Counted from the first letter of the stretch, positions 16,674 to 26,450 are shown. The stretch is DNA of 64,000 nt from Tissierella creatinini (GCA_005046945.1 SUSS01000001.1:62001-126000), one strand, 5' to 3'. The notes: generated from the letters alone by a model not told the origin. Made by a program: numbers and translations.

Positions 16674-19600
16674 TTGTATTTAAAGAAGGTTGAAATTCAA
16701 GGGTTTAAATCCTTTGCTGATAAAACTATAATTGAATTTAAGAATGAAGTGACGGCTATAGTAGGACCTAATGGAAGTGGAAAGAGCAATATTTCTGATG
16801 CAATAAGATGGGTCCTTGGAGAGCAAAGCGTTAAGAATCTTCGAGGTAGTAAGATGGAGGATATAATATTTGCAGGCACGGACTCCAGGAGAGCTTTAGG
16901 ATATGCTGAGGTGACCATTACCTTTAATAATGAGAGTGGAATGATCCCTGTTGACTATACAGAAGTAGCCGTTACTAGAAGGATGTTCCGTTCTGGTGAA
17001 AGTGAATTCTATATTAATAAAAACTCATGTAGACTAAAGGATGTAAGAGAACTTTTTATGGATTCTGGTATTGGAAAGGATGGTTATTCCATCATAGGCC
17101 AGGGAAAAATTGAGGAGATACTATCAAACAGGCCAGAGGATAGAAGAAATATATTTGAGGAAGCTGCTGGTATTATAAAATTTAGAACAAAGAAAGAAGA
17201 ATCTGAAAGAAAGCTTGAAAAGACCGAAGCTAATTTATTAAGAATAAAGGACTTAATCAATGAGGTTTCTAATCAAAAGGACATGCTTGAAAGAGAGTCA
17301 CATAAGGCTGAACGATTTACTAAACTATATCAGAGACTTAGAATTTTAGAGGTTAATTTATTTATTAGAGATATTAAAAAATTGCAACAGCAGATTGAGG
17401 ATATTAGTCAGGATAAAGAAAAGCTTAGTACTAATTTAATTTTAATTGAAGAAGAAAAGAATCAAATAGAAGGAAATTATAATTTGCTAAAATCCAATAT
17501 TGAAAGTATCGAGAAAGAAATAGAGGATTCAAGGACTATAAAATTTGATAGGATACAAGGTTATGAGTCTAATAAAAATCAATTAAATATATTGGTGGAA
17601 AAGGAAAGCTTTCTAAGAAAAGATCTTCAAAGACTTAAAAGTGAAAAGGAAGATGCTTTATTAAAATTAAAGGACTTAGACTTTTTTATTATAGAAATTA
17701 AAAATAAATACAACAGAATTGAGGTAGACCTAGAAGCAATAGTCGAAGATAGAGATAAAAGATTAGAAGAGTTAAAGTATTATAATGAGAAAGTCCTAAT
17801 TGAGGAATCCATCATTGATGAGAATAAGAATAATATTATAAAGCTTTACAACCTTGCTTCTGACAAGAGGAGTGAAATAAACTCAATAAATTCTCTTAAA
17901 TTTAATATGGATAAAAGAATTGAAAAGTTAAATATCGAAATAAATGCAGATAAAGAAAAGTTGTACAGTCTAAACCTTAAAGAGAATCAATTGAAAAAAG
18001 AATTAATAAAATCAACCATTTATTTAAATGATGAAAAGGATAAATTAGATGGCTTAGTCAAGGAAAGGACAGATATCTTAAGTGAGTTAGAGGTTGTGAA
18101 TAATCAACTCAACTCACAGCATATGAAGCTTAATGAACTTCAAACTAATTTCAACCTATATAATAACATGGAATCTAGCTATGAAGGATATTATAAGAGC
18201 ATAAAAACTATTATAAAGAGTTCTAGGACTGATAAAGACTTAAGTAAAGGGTTTATTGGAATTGTTGCTGATTTACTAAGAGTAGATTCAATCTATGCAA
18301 AGGCTATTGATATTAGTCTAGGTAGTAGTGCTCAGAACGTAATTGTTGAATCAGAAGAAGATGCTAAAAAATTTGTAGACTTCCTTAAGGTCAATAAATC
18401 TGGTAGAGCTACATTTCTTCCTCTCTCCACTATAAAGGGTAAATCCATAATTTTAGATAATAACCTTAAAGATGAATTTAATATTATAGGACTTGGACAT
18501 GAACTTATAGAGTACGATACTAGATTATCAGGAGTTTTTGAATATCTATTAGGTAGAACTATAATAGTAAAGGATATGGATTCGGGAATAAGACTTGCTA
18601 GAAAACAAAAACATATGTTTAAAATTGTGACCCTTGATGGTGAAGTCTTAAATGCAGGTGGTTCAATAACAGGAGGTAGTTTTGCAAATGAGTCTTTAAG
18701 CCTTATAAGTAGAAAGAGTAAGTTAGAGGAACTTAAAAGAGAGATAGATAGACTTCAACTTGAAATTCTTAATATTGAGAAGATGAAAATTTCTGCTAAA
18801 AAGAAATCTGATTTAATATTTTCCCATACAAGTCAAAGTGAAACGCACATAAGGAATATGGATTTAAAGATTATTGAGTTAAACAATCAACTTGGCTTTA
18901 TTACTAATGAAATTATGAGGGTAAAATCTGATATTGAGAAAAATGGCGTTGAAACTAATTCTCTTAATAACGAAATGGAGAATTTCAACTCTAACATAAT
19001 CAAACTAGAGAAAGATTACAATATCTTACAGCAAGAAATTGAAGATATGAAGAGTAGATCTGTAGATAATAATACTAAGATTTCAGAGCTAAGGAATAAA
19101 TGTGATGAAATAAATAAAAAGCTGACTGATCTTAGGATTTCAACTAGTCAAATGGAAAGTTCTATAATATCTATGGAGAGTCAGCTTAAGAGTTATGAAA
19201 TTACAAAGGATACACTTCATAATGGAATATTAGATAAAGAAAAGAATATGAATTCAATTGAAGAGGAGATAACTACCATATCTCTTGCAAAGTTAGGTGT
19301 TGAAAAAGAAATCAGTGACTATGAATCCTCAGAGGATGAAATATCTCAGAAATTGGACTCTCTAATTAAGAAAAAGGAGATCTTCATGAAAACCTTCTAT
19401 GAAGAACAGGATAGACTTAAGATCATTAATAAAAGGATATCTGAATTAGATAAACAGACGAGCGGTCTGGATGTAAAACTAGCAAGGTTTGAGCTCCAAT
19501 TTGAGAACACTCATACAAGACTTATTGAAGACTATGAGCTTACTTTTGAGGAGGCAGTAAAGCTTGAAAGAGAAATAGATAGCCTTCAGAAATCTCAAGG

Positions 19601-20249
19601 TGAGGTTATACAATTAAAGGAAGAGATTAAATCCTTAGGAAATGTTAATATTTCTTCTTTAGAAGAATTTAAGAATATTAGTGAAAGATTTGAGTTTATT
19701 ACAAATCAACATGAGGATTTAACTTTATCTAAAGAGAACCTTAGAGAAGTAATAAAAGACATGGAAAAACAGATGAAGATTCAATTTGTGGAATCCTTTA
19801 GGGAAATTAATAAGAACTTTACTGAAGTTTTCTCCGTATTATTCAATGGTGGAAAGGCAGCTTTAGAATTAGAAGATGGAGAGGATATTCTAAAATCTGG
19901 AATCGAAATAAAGGTTCAACCACCTGGTAAGAAACTTCAAAATCTCACTCTTCTATCTGGTGGTGAAAAATCCTTGACAGCTGTTGCATTGCTTTTTGCA
20001 ATCTTAAGGACCAAGCCATCTCCTTTTTGCATATTGGATGAAATAGATGCAGCCCTTGATGAAGCAAATATAAGTAGATATACAAATTATTTGAAAAATA
20101 TCAACGATAAGACACAGTTTATTCTAATAACCCATCGTAAGACGACTATGGAGATAGCTGATGTATTATATGGAATAACTATGGAGGAAGAAGGAGTCAG
20201 TAAACTAATTTCAATAAAACTGAAAGATAATTTAGTTGAAGCTAGCTAG
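16674..20249 (+). CDS. smc: Chromosome segregation ATPase SMC
   Basis: Condensin core protein that loops and compacts DNA together with ScpA/ScpB, which are not encoded here. The 1,191-residue protein has Walker A GPNGSGKS at 31-38, two long coiled coils (about 165-510 and 680-1000), a hinge from about 520 to 670 ending in LNAGGSITGGS, the ABC signature LLSGGEKS near 1,093-1,100 and Walker B CILDEIDAALDE near 1,118-1,130. The TTG at 16674 gives the standard N-terminus YLKKVEIQGFKSFADKT behind GGGGTGA; a GTG three codons earlier lies in that site. Next to ftsY, as in Bacillus. Confidence 0.97.
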   Translation: MYLKKVEIQGFKSFADKTIIEFKNEVTAIVGPNGSGKSNISDAIRWVLGEQSVKNLRGSKMEDIIFAGTDSRRALGYAEVTITFNNESGMIPVDYTEVAVTRRMFRSGESEFYINKNSCRLKDVRELFMDSGIGKDGYSIIGQGKIEEILSNRPEDRRNIFEEAAGIIKFRTKKEESERKLEKTEANLLRIKDLINEVSNQKDMLERESHKAERFTKLYQRLRILEVNLFIRDIKKLQQQIEDISQDKEKLSTNLILIEEEKNQIEGNYNLLKSNIESIEKEIEDSRTIKFDRIQGYESNKNQLNILVEKESFLRKDLQRLKSEKEDALLKLKDLDFFIIEIKNKYNRIEVDLEAIVEDRDKRLEELKYYNEKVLIEESIIDENKNNIIKLYNLASDKRSEINSINSLKFNMDKRIEKLNIEINADKEKLYSLNLKENQLKKELIKSTIYLNDEKDKLDGLVKERTDILSELEVVNNQLNSQHMKLNELQTNFNLYNNMESSYEGYYKSIKTIIKSSRTDKDLSKGFIGIVADLLRVDSIYAKAIDISLGSSAQNVIVESEEDAKKFVDFLKVNKSGRATFLPLSTIKGKSIILDNNLKDEFNIIGLGHELIEYDTRLSGVFEYLLGRTIIVKDMDSGIRLARKQKHMFKIVTLDGEVLNAGGSITGGSFANESLSLISRKSKLEELKREIDRLQLEILNIEKMKISAKKKSDLIFSHTSQSETHIRNMDLKIIELNNQLGFITNEIMRVKSDIEKNGVETNSLNNEMENFNSNIIKLEKDYNILQQEIEDMKSRSVDNNTKISELRNKCDEINKKLTDLRISTSQMESSIISMESQLKSYEITKDTLHNGILDKEKNMNSIEEEITTISLAKLGVEKEISDYESSEDEISQKLDSLIKKKEIFMKTFYEEQDRLKIINKRISELDKQTSGLDVKLARFELQFENTHTRLIEDYELTFEEAVKLEREIDSLQKSQGEVIQLKEEIKSLGNVNISSLEEFKNISERFEFITNQHEDLTLSKENLREVIKDMEKQMKIQFVESFREINKNFTEVFSVLFNGGKAALELEDGEDILKSGIEIKVQPPGKKLQNLTLLSGGEKSLTAVALLFAILRTKPSPFCILDEIDAALDEANISRYTNYLKNINDKTQFILITHRKTTMEIADVLYGITMEEEGVSKLISIKLKDNLVEAS

Positions 20250-20259
20250 GAGGAAAATT

Positions 20260-21480
20260 ATGTTTAATTGGTTTAAGAAAAAGAAGAAAAATCCAGAGGA
20301 AGGGAACTATGTAGAAAAAGAAGTTGGCGAATCTTTAGAAAGTCAAGAGGGCGACCCATTTGAATTAGAACCTAAAGATGTAATTAATGAAGATGTACAA
20401 GATGAGATATCACTAGAGGAGTTAGAAAAAGAGGCACTTTCTTTTGAAACTGAAGAGGAAATAGACATAATAATAGAAGAAACAAATGAGATTATAGAGG
20501 AGTCAGTTGAAACAAGAAAAGATATTGCAGAAGAAATTCAGCAGGTTGAAGAGCCAGTAAAGAAGTTGAATTTCTTTGAAAAGCTAAAGAGTGGTCTTAC
20601 TAAAACCCGAAATGATATGTCTAATAAGATAGAAGGAATTCTTAATTCATACAAGAAAGTTGACGAGGAATTCTTTGATGATCTAGAGGAGATCCTTGTT
20701 ACAGCCGATGTTGGTATGAATACTACTATGGAGATTATAGATAGACTAAAGTGTAGAATAAAGGCAGAGAAGGTAAATGATCCTCACGAGGTTAAAGAAC
20801 TTTTAAAGGATGAGATTAGAAAACTAATGAAGGAGTCTGTAAATAATAATGAATTGAAACTAGATCCCCTTCCTGCAGTGCTCCTAGTAGTTGGTGTAAA
20901 TGGTGTGGGTAAGACAACAACTATTGGAAAGCTTTCTAATACTTTGAGACTGGAAGGTAAAAAAGTTCTAATCGCTGCTGGAGATACATTTAGAGCTGCT
21001 GCTATTGAACAACTAGAGGAATGGAGTAAGAGAAGTAAGGTAGAGTTCATTGCACATACAGAGGGAGCTGATCCCGCTGCTGTAATTTTCGATGGAATAC
21101 AGGCAGCAAAGGCTAGAAAAACAGACGTATTAATATGCGATACTGCTGGAAGGCTTCATAATAAATCCAATCTTATGAATGAATTAAATAAAATATTCAG
21201 AGTGGTTGAAAGGGAATATCCAGATGCTACTAAGGAAGTACTTCTAGTATTAGATGCTACAACTGGACAAAATGCCATAAATCAAGCTAAAGTTTTCAAG
21301 GAGGTAGCAAATATTTCCGGTGTTGTATTGACAAAGCTTGATGGAACTGCAAAGGGTGGTGTTATTATTGCACTGCAGACTGAATTGAACTTGCCTGTTA
21401 AACTAGTTGGAGTTGGAGAAAAAATAGATGACTTACAGCCATTTAATGTAGATGATTTTGTAGAGGCAATCTTTAATTAA
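20260..21480 (+). CDS. ftsY: Signal recognition particle receptor FtsY
   Basis: Membrane-associated GTPase that docks SRP-ribosome complexes at the Sec translocon. It has an acidic, low-complexity A domain (about 1-105) after a basic start FNWFKKKKK, then the N domain (four-helix bundle) and the G domain with GVNGVGKTTT at about 212-221, DTFRAAA, DTAGRL and TKLDGTAKGG. The ATG at 20260 follows AGGAGG at 20248-20253, which overlaps the smc stop; upstream in-frame starts are rejected for that reason. Total 406 residues. Confidence 0.97.
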   Translation: MFNWFKKKKKNPEEGNYVEKEVGESLESQEGDPFELEPKDVINEDVQDEISLEELEKEALSFETEEEIDIIIEETNEIIEESVETRKDIAEEIQQVEEPVKKLNFFEKLKSGLTKTRNDMSNKIEGILNSYKKVDEEFFDDLEEILVTADVGMNTTMEIIDRLKCRIKAEKVNDPHEVKELLKDEIRKLMKESVNNNELKLDPLPAVLLVVGVNGVGKTTTIGKLSNTLRLEGKKVLIAAGDTFRAAAIEQLEEWSKRSKVEFIAHTEGADPAAVIFDGIQAAKARKTDVLICDTAGRLHNKSNLMNELNKIFRVVEREYPDATKEVLLVLDATTGQNAINQAKVFKEVANISGVVLTKLDGTAKGGVIIALQTELNLPVKLVGVGEKIDDLQPFNVDDFVEAIFN

Positions 21481-21483
21481 TTG

Positions 21484-21512
21484 TTGACAAAGAAAAATAT
21501 ATATATTAAAAT
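21484..21512 (+). promoter_or_regulatory. Sigma-A promoter for ylxM-ffh
   Basis: TTGACA (21484-21489) and TAAAAT (21507-21512), spacer 17; only one base short of full consensus. It begins four bases after the ftsY stop. The perfect inverted repeat described next begins one base after the -10. Confidence 0.75.
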
Positions 21513-21545
21513 AATATGTGTCAAGTTAATAGCTTGACACATATT
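21513..21545. repeat. Perfect 13-base inverted repeat at the ylxM start site
   Basis: AATATGTGTCAAG (21513-21525) and CTTGACACATATT (21533-21545) are exact reverse complements with a seven-base spacer. It could be a terminator for ftsY, but no T-run follows on either side. It lies on the predicted transcription start of the ylxM promoter, so an operator or a 5'-end-protecting hairpin is as plausible. Confidence 0.85.
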
Positions 21546-21562
21546 ATGTTTATGGTGATAAA

Positions 21563-21922
21563 ATGATTAAGTTAGTTGAGATTGGAATACTGTTTGACTT
21601 TTATGGAAGATTATTAAGTGAAAAACAGTATCAGGCTGTTGAATTATATTATATTCACGATTTATCCCTTGCCGAAATAGGAGAAGAACTCAATATAACT
21701 AGACAGGGAGTATATGATACTCTAAAAAGGTCTGAACAAAAGCTATACCACTATGAAGAAATTTTAGGACTTGTAGGAAAGTTCAATAAAAGCCATGATA
21801 CAATAAGAGAAATCCTAAAGATTAGTAAAGAGCTTCAAGTTTACGGACAAGAAAATAATAATAAGCTTATCATTGATAAGGCTCGTGAAATTGAAGAGAT
21901 TGGATTGGAAATATTGGAATAG
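21563..21922 (+). CDS. ylxM: SRP-associated HTH protein YlxM
   Basis: Small protein (119 residues) with a sigma-70 region-4-like helix-turn-helix: LTRQGVY-type residues in LAEIGEELNITRQGVYDTLK, about 37-56. YlxM proteins are encoded with ffh and modulate the SRP GTPases. The first 30 residues (LFDFYGRLLSEKQ) match the family. It has its own promoter and is followed after 14 bases by ffh. The start is ATG 21563 with a weak GGTGAT site. Confidence 0.92.
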   Translation: MIKLVEIGILFDFYGRLLSEKQYQAVELYYIHDLSLAEIGEELNITRQGVYDTLKRSEQKLYHYEEILGLVGKFNKSHDTIREILKISKELQVYGQENNNKLIIDKAREIEEIGLEILE

Positions 21923-21936
21923 GCAGGAGGATTAAT

Positions 21937-23277
21937 ATGGTTTTTGAAAGCTTATCAGAAAAGCTTCAAAGTGCCTTAGGAAAATTAAAAGGTAAAGGAA
22001 AGATATCCGAAAAGGACTTAGACCTTGCCATGAGGGAAGTAAGGCTCGCATTATTAGAAGCTGATGTTAACTTTAAAGTAGTAAAAGATTTTATTAAAAC
22101 AGTTAAGGAAAGAGCTCTTGGCTCTGAAGTTATGGAAAGCCTAACTCCAGGTCAACAGGTCATTAAAATAGTAAATGATGAATTGACTAAGCTTATGGGT
22201 GAAAAGGAGTCGAAGATTGACTTTGCATCATCACCACCTACAGTCATACTTATGTGTGGACTTCAAGGTGCTGGTAAAACTACTACCACCGGTAAGCTGG
22301 CTTATAACCTTAAAAAACAAAATAAGAGACCATTGCTAGTTGCCTGTGATATCTATAGACCTGCAGCTATAAAACAGCTTGAAGTTGTTGGCGAGAGAGC
22401 AGGGGTACCGGTCTTTTCTATGGGAGATAAGATTAATCCTGTTGATATTGCAAAAGCAGCTATAGAGCATGGAAAGAAGCATGGTAATGATGTTATTATC
22501 GTGGACACAGCAGGAAGACTTCATATCGATGAGAATTTAATGGATGAGATAAAAAATATCCATGATGCTGTAAAACCGAAGGAAGTACTACTAGTTCTTG
22601 ATGCAATGACTGGACAGGATGCAGTAAATGTTGCAGAATCCTTTAATGAAAAACTTAGCATTTCAGGTGTTATACTTACAAAGTTAGATGGAGATGCTAG
22701 AGGTGGTTCAGCATTATCCATAAGGGCAGTTACTAATAAACCAATTAAATTTGTTGGTATGGGTGAAAAGCTAGATCAATTAGAGCCCTTTTACCCAGAT
22801 AGAATGGCTTCAAGAATTCTTGGTATGGGAGATGTTCTTAGCTTAATTGAAAAGGCGCAAGCCTCCATAGATGAAAAAAAGGCTATGGAATTGGAGAAGA
22901 AAATTAGGACAGCTCAGTTTACTTTTGATGACTTTCTAGACCAATTAGAACAGATGAAAAACATGGGGCCTTTAGATCAAATTTTAGGAATGATTCCTGG
23001 TATGAATACCAAAGCCCTAAAGGGTTTGGATGTAGATAATAAGGAATTAGTAAAGATTGAAGCAGTAATTAAATCTATGACTAAGAGGGAAAGGGAAAAT
23101 CCGGAAATCATCGATAGTAGTAGAAGGAAGAGAATAGCATTAGGTAGTGGTACAAATATCCAGGAGGTAAATAAACTCTTAAAGCAGTTTAAAGAGACTA
23201 AGAAAATGATGAGGAAGTTTATCGACATGGAAAAAACAATGAAGAAAAAAGGAAAAATTGGATTTCCCTTTTTCTAA
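21937..23277 (+). CDS. ffh: Signal recognition particle protein Ffh
   Basis: SRP54-type GTPase that binds signal sequences and 4.5S/6S-type SRP RNA. The 446-residue protein has the N domain, the G domain with GLQGAGKTTTTGKLA at about 108-122, DIYRPAA, DTAGRL and TKLDGDARGG, and the methionine-rich M domain from about 300, with LGMIPGMN and the basic RNA-binding motif near SRRKRIALGSG. AGGAGG precedes the ATG. It lies in the ylxM-ffh-rpsP order of Bacillus. Confidence 0.98.
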   Translation: MVFESLSEKLQSALGKLKGKGKISEKDLDLAMREVRLALLEADVNFKVVKDFIKTVKERALGSEVMESLTPGQQVIKIVNDELTKLMGEKESKIDFASSPPTVILMCGLQGAGKTTTTGKLAYNLKKQNKRPLLVACDIYRPAAIKQLEVVGERAGVPVFSMGDKINPVDIAKAAIEHGKKHGNDVIIVDTAGRLHIDENLMDEIKNIHDAVKPKEVLLVLDAMTGQDAVNVAESFNEKLSISGVILTKLDGDARGGSALSIRAVTNKPIKFVGMGEKLDQLEPFYPDRMASRILGMGDVLSLIEKAQASIDEKKAMELEKKIRTAQFTFDDFLDQLEQMKNMGPLDQILGMIPGMNTKALKGLDVDNKELVKIEAVIKSMTKRERENPEIIDSSRRKRIALGSGTNIQEVNKLLKQFKETKKMMRKFIDMEKTMKKKGKIGFPFF

Positions 23278-23307
23278 ATAGATACTAATATTTAGGAGGT
23301 GACAAAT

Positions 23308-23577
23308 ATGGCAGTTAAAATAAGACTAAAAAGAATGGGTGCTAAAAAGAATCCTTTTTATAGAATAGTTGTATCCGATTCACGTTCTCCAAGAGATGGT
23401 AGATTCATCGAGGAAATAGGATATTACAATCCTCTAACTGAGCCAAAAACTGTAAAGGTTGATAATGAAAAGGCTATAAATTGGATGAAGAATGGTGCAA
23501 AGCCAACTGAAACAGTTGAAAGACTTTTTAAGGAAAATGGGTTGTTTGATAAAACTGAAACTACTACAGAAGAATAA
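23308..23577 (+). CDS. rpsP: Small ribosomal subunit protein bS16
   Basis: 30S assembly protein, 89 residues, beginning [20 protein letters not shown] as usual for S16. The ATG at 23308 follows TAGGAGGTGA; an upstream GTG in frame overlaps that site. It starts the classical rpsP-khpA-rimM-trmD-rplS block. A six-pair hairpin (AACGAG/CTCGTT, 23576-23594) sits directly after its last codons and may be a stabiliser rather than a terminator. Confidence 0.97.
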   Translation: MAVKIRLKRMGAKKNPFYRIVVSDSRSPRDGRFIEEIGYYNPLTEPKTVKVDNEKAINWMKNGAKPTETVERLFKENGLFDKTETTTEE

Positions 23578-23661
23578 CGAGATGAATACTCGTTTAAGTA
23601 GAGTTTGAGATAAGTAATAACAGTTTCTTTGAAGCTTAAATTCAACATGGAGGTATGTACT

Positions 23662-23892
23662 ATGGGAGAATTAGTGGAGTTTATTGCAAAAGCTCTTGTA
23701 GATTATCCTGAACAAGTAAGCGTAAATGAAGTTGAAGGTTCCCAATCTGTGATTCTTGAGCTAAAGGTAGCTCAAGAGGATATGGGAAAAGTCATCGGCA
23801 AACAAGGTAGAATCGCAAAGGCTATAAGAACTGTTGTCAAAGCAGCGGCTATAAAGGACAATAGAAGAGTTGTAGTAGAAATTATTCAATAA
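23662..23892 (+). CDS. khpA: KH-domain RNA-binding protein KhpA
   Basis: Small single-KH protein (76 residues) that binds RNA and, with KhpB/Jag, influences cell division and translation in Firmicutes. The GKQGR loop (GxxG motif of KH domains) is visible at about 47-51 in MGKVIGKQGRIAKAIR. The ATG at 23662 has GGAGG at 23649-23653; a longer version starting at 23629 begins with residues not found in the family. Located between rpsP and rimM as in Bacillus (ylqC). Confidence 0.94.
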   Translation: MGELVEFIAKALVDYPEQVSVNEVEGSQSVILELKVAQEDMGKVIGKQGRIAKAIRTVVKAAAIKDNRRVVVEIIQ

Positions 23893-23908
23893 TTGATTAG
23901 GTGAGAAA

Positions 23909-24412
23909 ATGGAGTATACTATTGTAGGTAAATTGATAAATACTCATGGAATAAAGGGAGAAGTTAAAGTATATCCTTTAACCGATGATATAGAAAGATT
24001 TAGCTATTTAAAAAGTGCATACATTGGGGAGGGAAAGCTCCCTGTTACTATTGAAAGTGTCAAATATAATAAGGGCATGGCAATATTAAAATTTAAGGGA
24101 TATGATGATATTAATCAAATTCTTAAGTTTAAGGACCAATATCTTTATGTAGATGATGATAATAAAGTTGTATTGCCAGATAACCATTTTTTCATTTCTG
24201 ATTTAATCGGATGCAAGGTCTATGACATGAAAAATATCTTTATTGGCCATATTGTTGATGTTTTGCAAGGATATAGTAATGACGTCTATGTAATTAAGGA
24301 TAAGGAAAAAAGCAAGGATTACCTTATCCCAGCAGTTAAAGCCTTCATTAAAGAAGTAAATATTGAGGAAAAGATTATATTCATTGATCCTCTTGAAGGA
24401 ATGATTGAATGA
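23909..24412 (+). CDS. rimM: Ribosome maturation factor RimM
   Basis: 16S rRNA processing factor that binds S19 in the 30S head. The 167-residue product has the N-terminal beta-barrel (IVGKLINTHGIKGEVKVYPL at about 4-23) and a C-terminal PRC-barrel domain with LIGCKVYD and YLIPAVKAFIKEV. Its last four bases overlap the trmD start (ATGA), so translation is coupled. Confidence 0.96.
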   Translation: MEYTIVGKLINTHGIKGEVKVYPLTDDIERFSYLKSAYIGEGKLPVTIESVKYNKGMAILKFKGYDDINQILKFKDQYLYVDDDNKVVLPDNHFFISDLIGCKVYDMKNIFIGHIVDVLQGYSNDVYVIKDKEKSKDYLIPAVKAFIKEVNIEEKIIFIDPLEGMIE

Positions 24413-25092
24413 AAATAGATATCTTAACTTTATTTCCTGAGTTCTTCGAGAATCTTAAGGACTTTAGCATTATTGGAAGAGCTATTTACGAAAAAAAGAT
24501 TAGTATCAATACCACTAATATAAGAGATTTTTCTAAGAATAAGCATAAAAAAGTAGACGATTATCCCTTTGGTGGAGGACCTGGTATGGTGATGAAGCCA
24601 GAACCCATATTTGATGCAATCAATCATGTGAAAAATAAGAGTTCTAAATTAATTTATCTTTCTCCACAGGGAAAGGTATTAAATCAAGGTTTGGCTAGTG
24701 AATTAGCTTTAGAGAAACATTTGATTCTACTATGTGGTCATTACGAAGGCATAGATAATAGGATAATTGATAACTTTGTAGATGAGGAGATTTCCATAGG
24801 CGACTATGTGCTTACGGGTGGGGAGATTCCAGCCATGGTGCTTATAGATTGTATTACCCGCTTAATTCCTGGTGTACTATCTAGTGAAGCCTCCTTTATG
24901 GATGAGTCCCACTATGATAGACTTTTAGAGTATCCTCAATATACAAGACCAAGAGATTTTATGGGCTTAGAAGTACCGGATATATTACTAAGTGGTGATC
25001 ATGAGAGAATCCATCAATGGAGGAAAGAACAGGCCTTAATGATAACAAAAGCAAAGCGACCTGATATATTGAAGAAGAATAAAAAAACCTAA
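24409..25092 (+). CDS. trmD: tRNA guanine(37)-N1-methyltransferase TrmD
   Basis: Makes m1G37 next to the anticodon, preventing frameshifts. A trefoil-knot SPOUT enzyme of 227 residues with DDYPFGGGPGMVMKPEP at about 46-62, the knot stretch LLCGHYEGID near 105-114, and DEEISIGDYVLTGGEIPAMV (catalytic Asp near 124-143). The family usually has about 235-245 residues, so the C-terminus is slightly short, but all motifs are intact. Overlaps rimM by four bases. Confidence 0.97.
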   Translation: MKIDILTLFPEFFENLKDFSIIGRAIYEKKISINTTNIRDFSKNKHKKVDDYPFGGGPGMVMKPEPIFDAINHVKNKSSKLIYLSPQGKVLNQGLASELALEKHLILLCGHYEGIDNRIIDNFVDEEISIGDYVLTGGEIPAMVLIDCITRLIPGVLSSEASFMDESHYDRLLEYPQYTRPRDFMGLEVPDILLSGDHERIHQWRKEQALMITKAKRPDILKKNKKT

Positions 25093-25101
25093 ATTAAGTA
25101 A

Positions 25102-25130
25102 TTGTAAATATAAATAAATTATGCTATAAT
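25102..25130 (+). promoter_or_regulatory. Promoter for rplS
   Basis: TTGTAA (25102-25107) and TATAAT (25125-25130), spacer 17, preceded by a TGC at 25122-25124. It gives a leader of about 65 bases before rplS. The leader holds G-rich and complementary stretches (GGGCGGTCCTC near 25149-25159) and could be an L19 leader, but I could not fold a convincing conserved structure. Confidence 0.65.
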
Positions 25131-25199
25131 ACGAAAAGTGTGTAAAAAGGGCGGTCCTCTGTGAAAAGTCAAGAACGTCTAGAGAAGGGAGGAATACTA

Positions 25200-25547
25200 A
25201 TGGATATTATTAAAATGATTGAAGATGAACAATTAAGAGATGATATACCTAGCTTTAATGTTGGAGATACTGTTCAAGTTCATTACAAGGTAGTTGAGGG
25301 TTCTCGTGAAAGAGTACAGGTTTACGAAGGAACCGTCATAAAGGTTCAGGGTGGTGGAGCTAGAAAGACTTTCACTGTAAGAAGATTATCTTATGGTGTA
25401 GGTGTAGAGAGAACATTCCCTATACATTCCCCAAGAATAGAGAAACTTGTTGTAACTAGAAGAGGTAAGGTTAGAAGAGCTAAGCTTTACTACTTAAGAG
25501 ATAGACAAGGAAAAGCTGCAAAAGTTAAAGAGAAAAGATTTTATTAA
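25200..25547 (+). CDS. rplS: Large ribosomal subunit protein bL19
   Basis: 50S protein at the subunit interface, 115 residues. The family pattern [19 protein letters not shown] is at about 18-36, and the C-terminal [20 protein letters not shown] is typical. The ATG at 25200 follows GGGAGG; an earlier in-frame start at 25161 would add 13 residues not found in L19. It has its own promoter and a strong terminator. Confidence 0.97.
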   Translation: MDIIKMIEDEQLRDDIPSFNVGDTVQVHYKVVEGSRERVQVYEGTVIKVQGGGARKTFTVRRLSYGVGVERTFPIHSPRIEKLVVTRRGKVRRAKLYYLRDRQGKAAKVKEKRFY

Positions 25548-25572
25548 TGGGACTGAAAAGTCCCATTTTTTT
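25546..25572 (+). terminator. Intrinsic terminator after rplS
   Basis: TGGGACT (25548-25554) pairs with AGTCCCA (25559-25565) around a GAAA tetraloop, followed by a run of seven T. Confidence 0.92.
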
Positions 25573-25592
25573 AATTAGTAGGAGGTGATAAA

Positions 25593-26450
25593 ATGAGCAT
25601 GAATATAAATTGGTACCCTGGTCATATGAAAAAGACTAGAGAGTCTATTGAAAAAAACTTATCCTTAGTAGATGTAGTGTTTGAACTTATAGATGCTAGA
25701 ATTCCATATAGTAGTCAAAATCCCATAATTGATGGAATTGTTGGAAACAAACCAAGGATAATAATATTGAATAAAGCGGACCTAGCCGATTCAAATTCTA
25801 ATAAAATGTGGCAAGAATATTATATAAAAAAAGGTGTATCATCGATTCTTTTCGATGCCTTGAGTGGTAAAGGCGTTGATAAACTTCTTTCTTTGGCAAA
25901 TGAGGTAACTTTGGAGAAAAGACAGTCCTATGAAAAAAGAGGTGTTATCAATCGACCTATTAGAGCTATGATAATAGGAATTCCAAATGTGGGTAAATCA
26001 ACTTTAATAAACACTCTATCTGGTAAAAAGGGTACTAAAACAGGGAATCGTCCTGGAATCACTAGAACCAATCAATGGATTAAGATTAGGGGGAGTTTAG
26101 AGTTATTAGATACCCCTGGAATACTCTGGCCAAAGTTTGAAGAGGAAATAGTAGGACTCAACCTTGCATTTACTGGTGCTATAAAAGATGAAATATTAGA
26201 TAGAGAAACGTTGGCACTGAAACTAATAGAAGTATTAATTAGAACATCATCAGATCTTATGGTAAAAAGATATGATATAGATATAAAAGGAAAATCTACT
26301 ATTCAGGTCATGGAGTCCATTGGAGAAAGACGGGGATGCATAATACGTGGTGGAGAAATAGATTATACTAAGGTTAGTAATATAATATTGGATGAATTTA
26401 GAAAAGGAATCATTGGGAAAATAACACTGGAACAACCAGAGAATAGGTGA
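25593..26450 (+). CDS. rbgA: Ribosome biogenesis GTPase RbgA (YlqF)
   Basis: Circularly permuted GTPase needed for late 50S assembly in Firmicutes. The order G4-G1-G3 is visible: NKADLAD near 58-64, GIPNVGKSTLIN near 129-140 and DTPGILWPKF near 172-181. The N-terminus (INWYPGHMKKTR) is diagnostic, as in Bacillus YlqF. The 285 residues are normal. GGAGGTGAT precedes the ATG, and rnhB starts four bases after the stop. Confidence 0.96.
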   Translation: MSMNINWYPGHMKKTRESIEKNLSLVDVVFELIDARIPYSSQNPIIDGIVGNKPRIIILNKADLADSNSNKMWQEYYIKKGVSSILFDALSGKGVDKLLSLANEVTLEKRQSYEKRGVINRPIRAMIIGIPNVGKSTLINTLSGKKGTKTGNRPGITRTNQWIKIRGSLELLDTPGILWPKFEEEIVGLNLAFTGAIKDEILDRETLALKLIEVLIRTSSDLMVKRYDIDIKGKSTIQVMESIGERRGCIIRGGEIDYTKVSNIILDEFRKGIIGKITLEQPENR

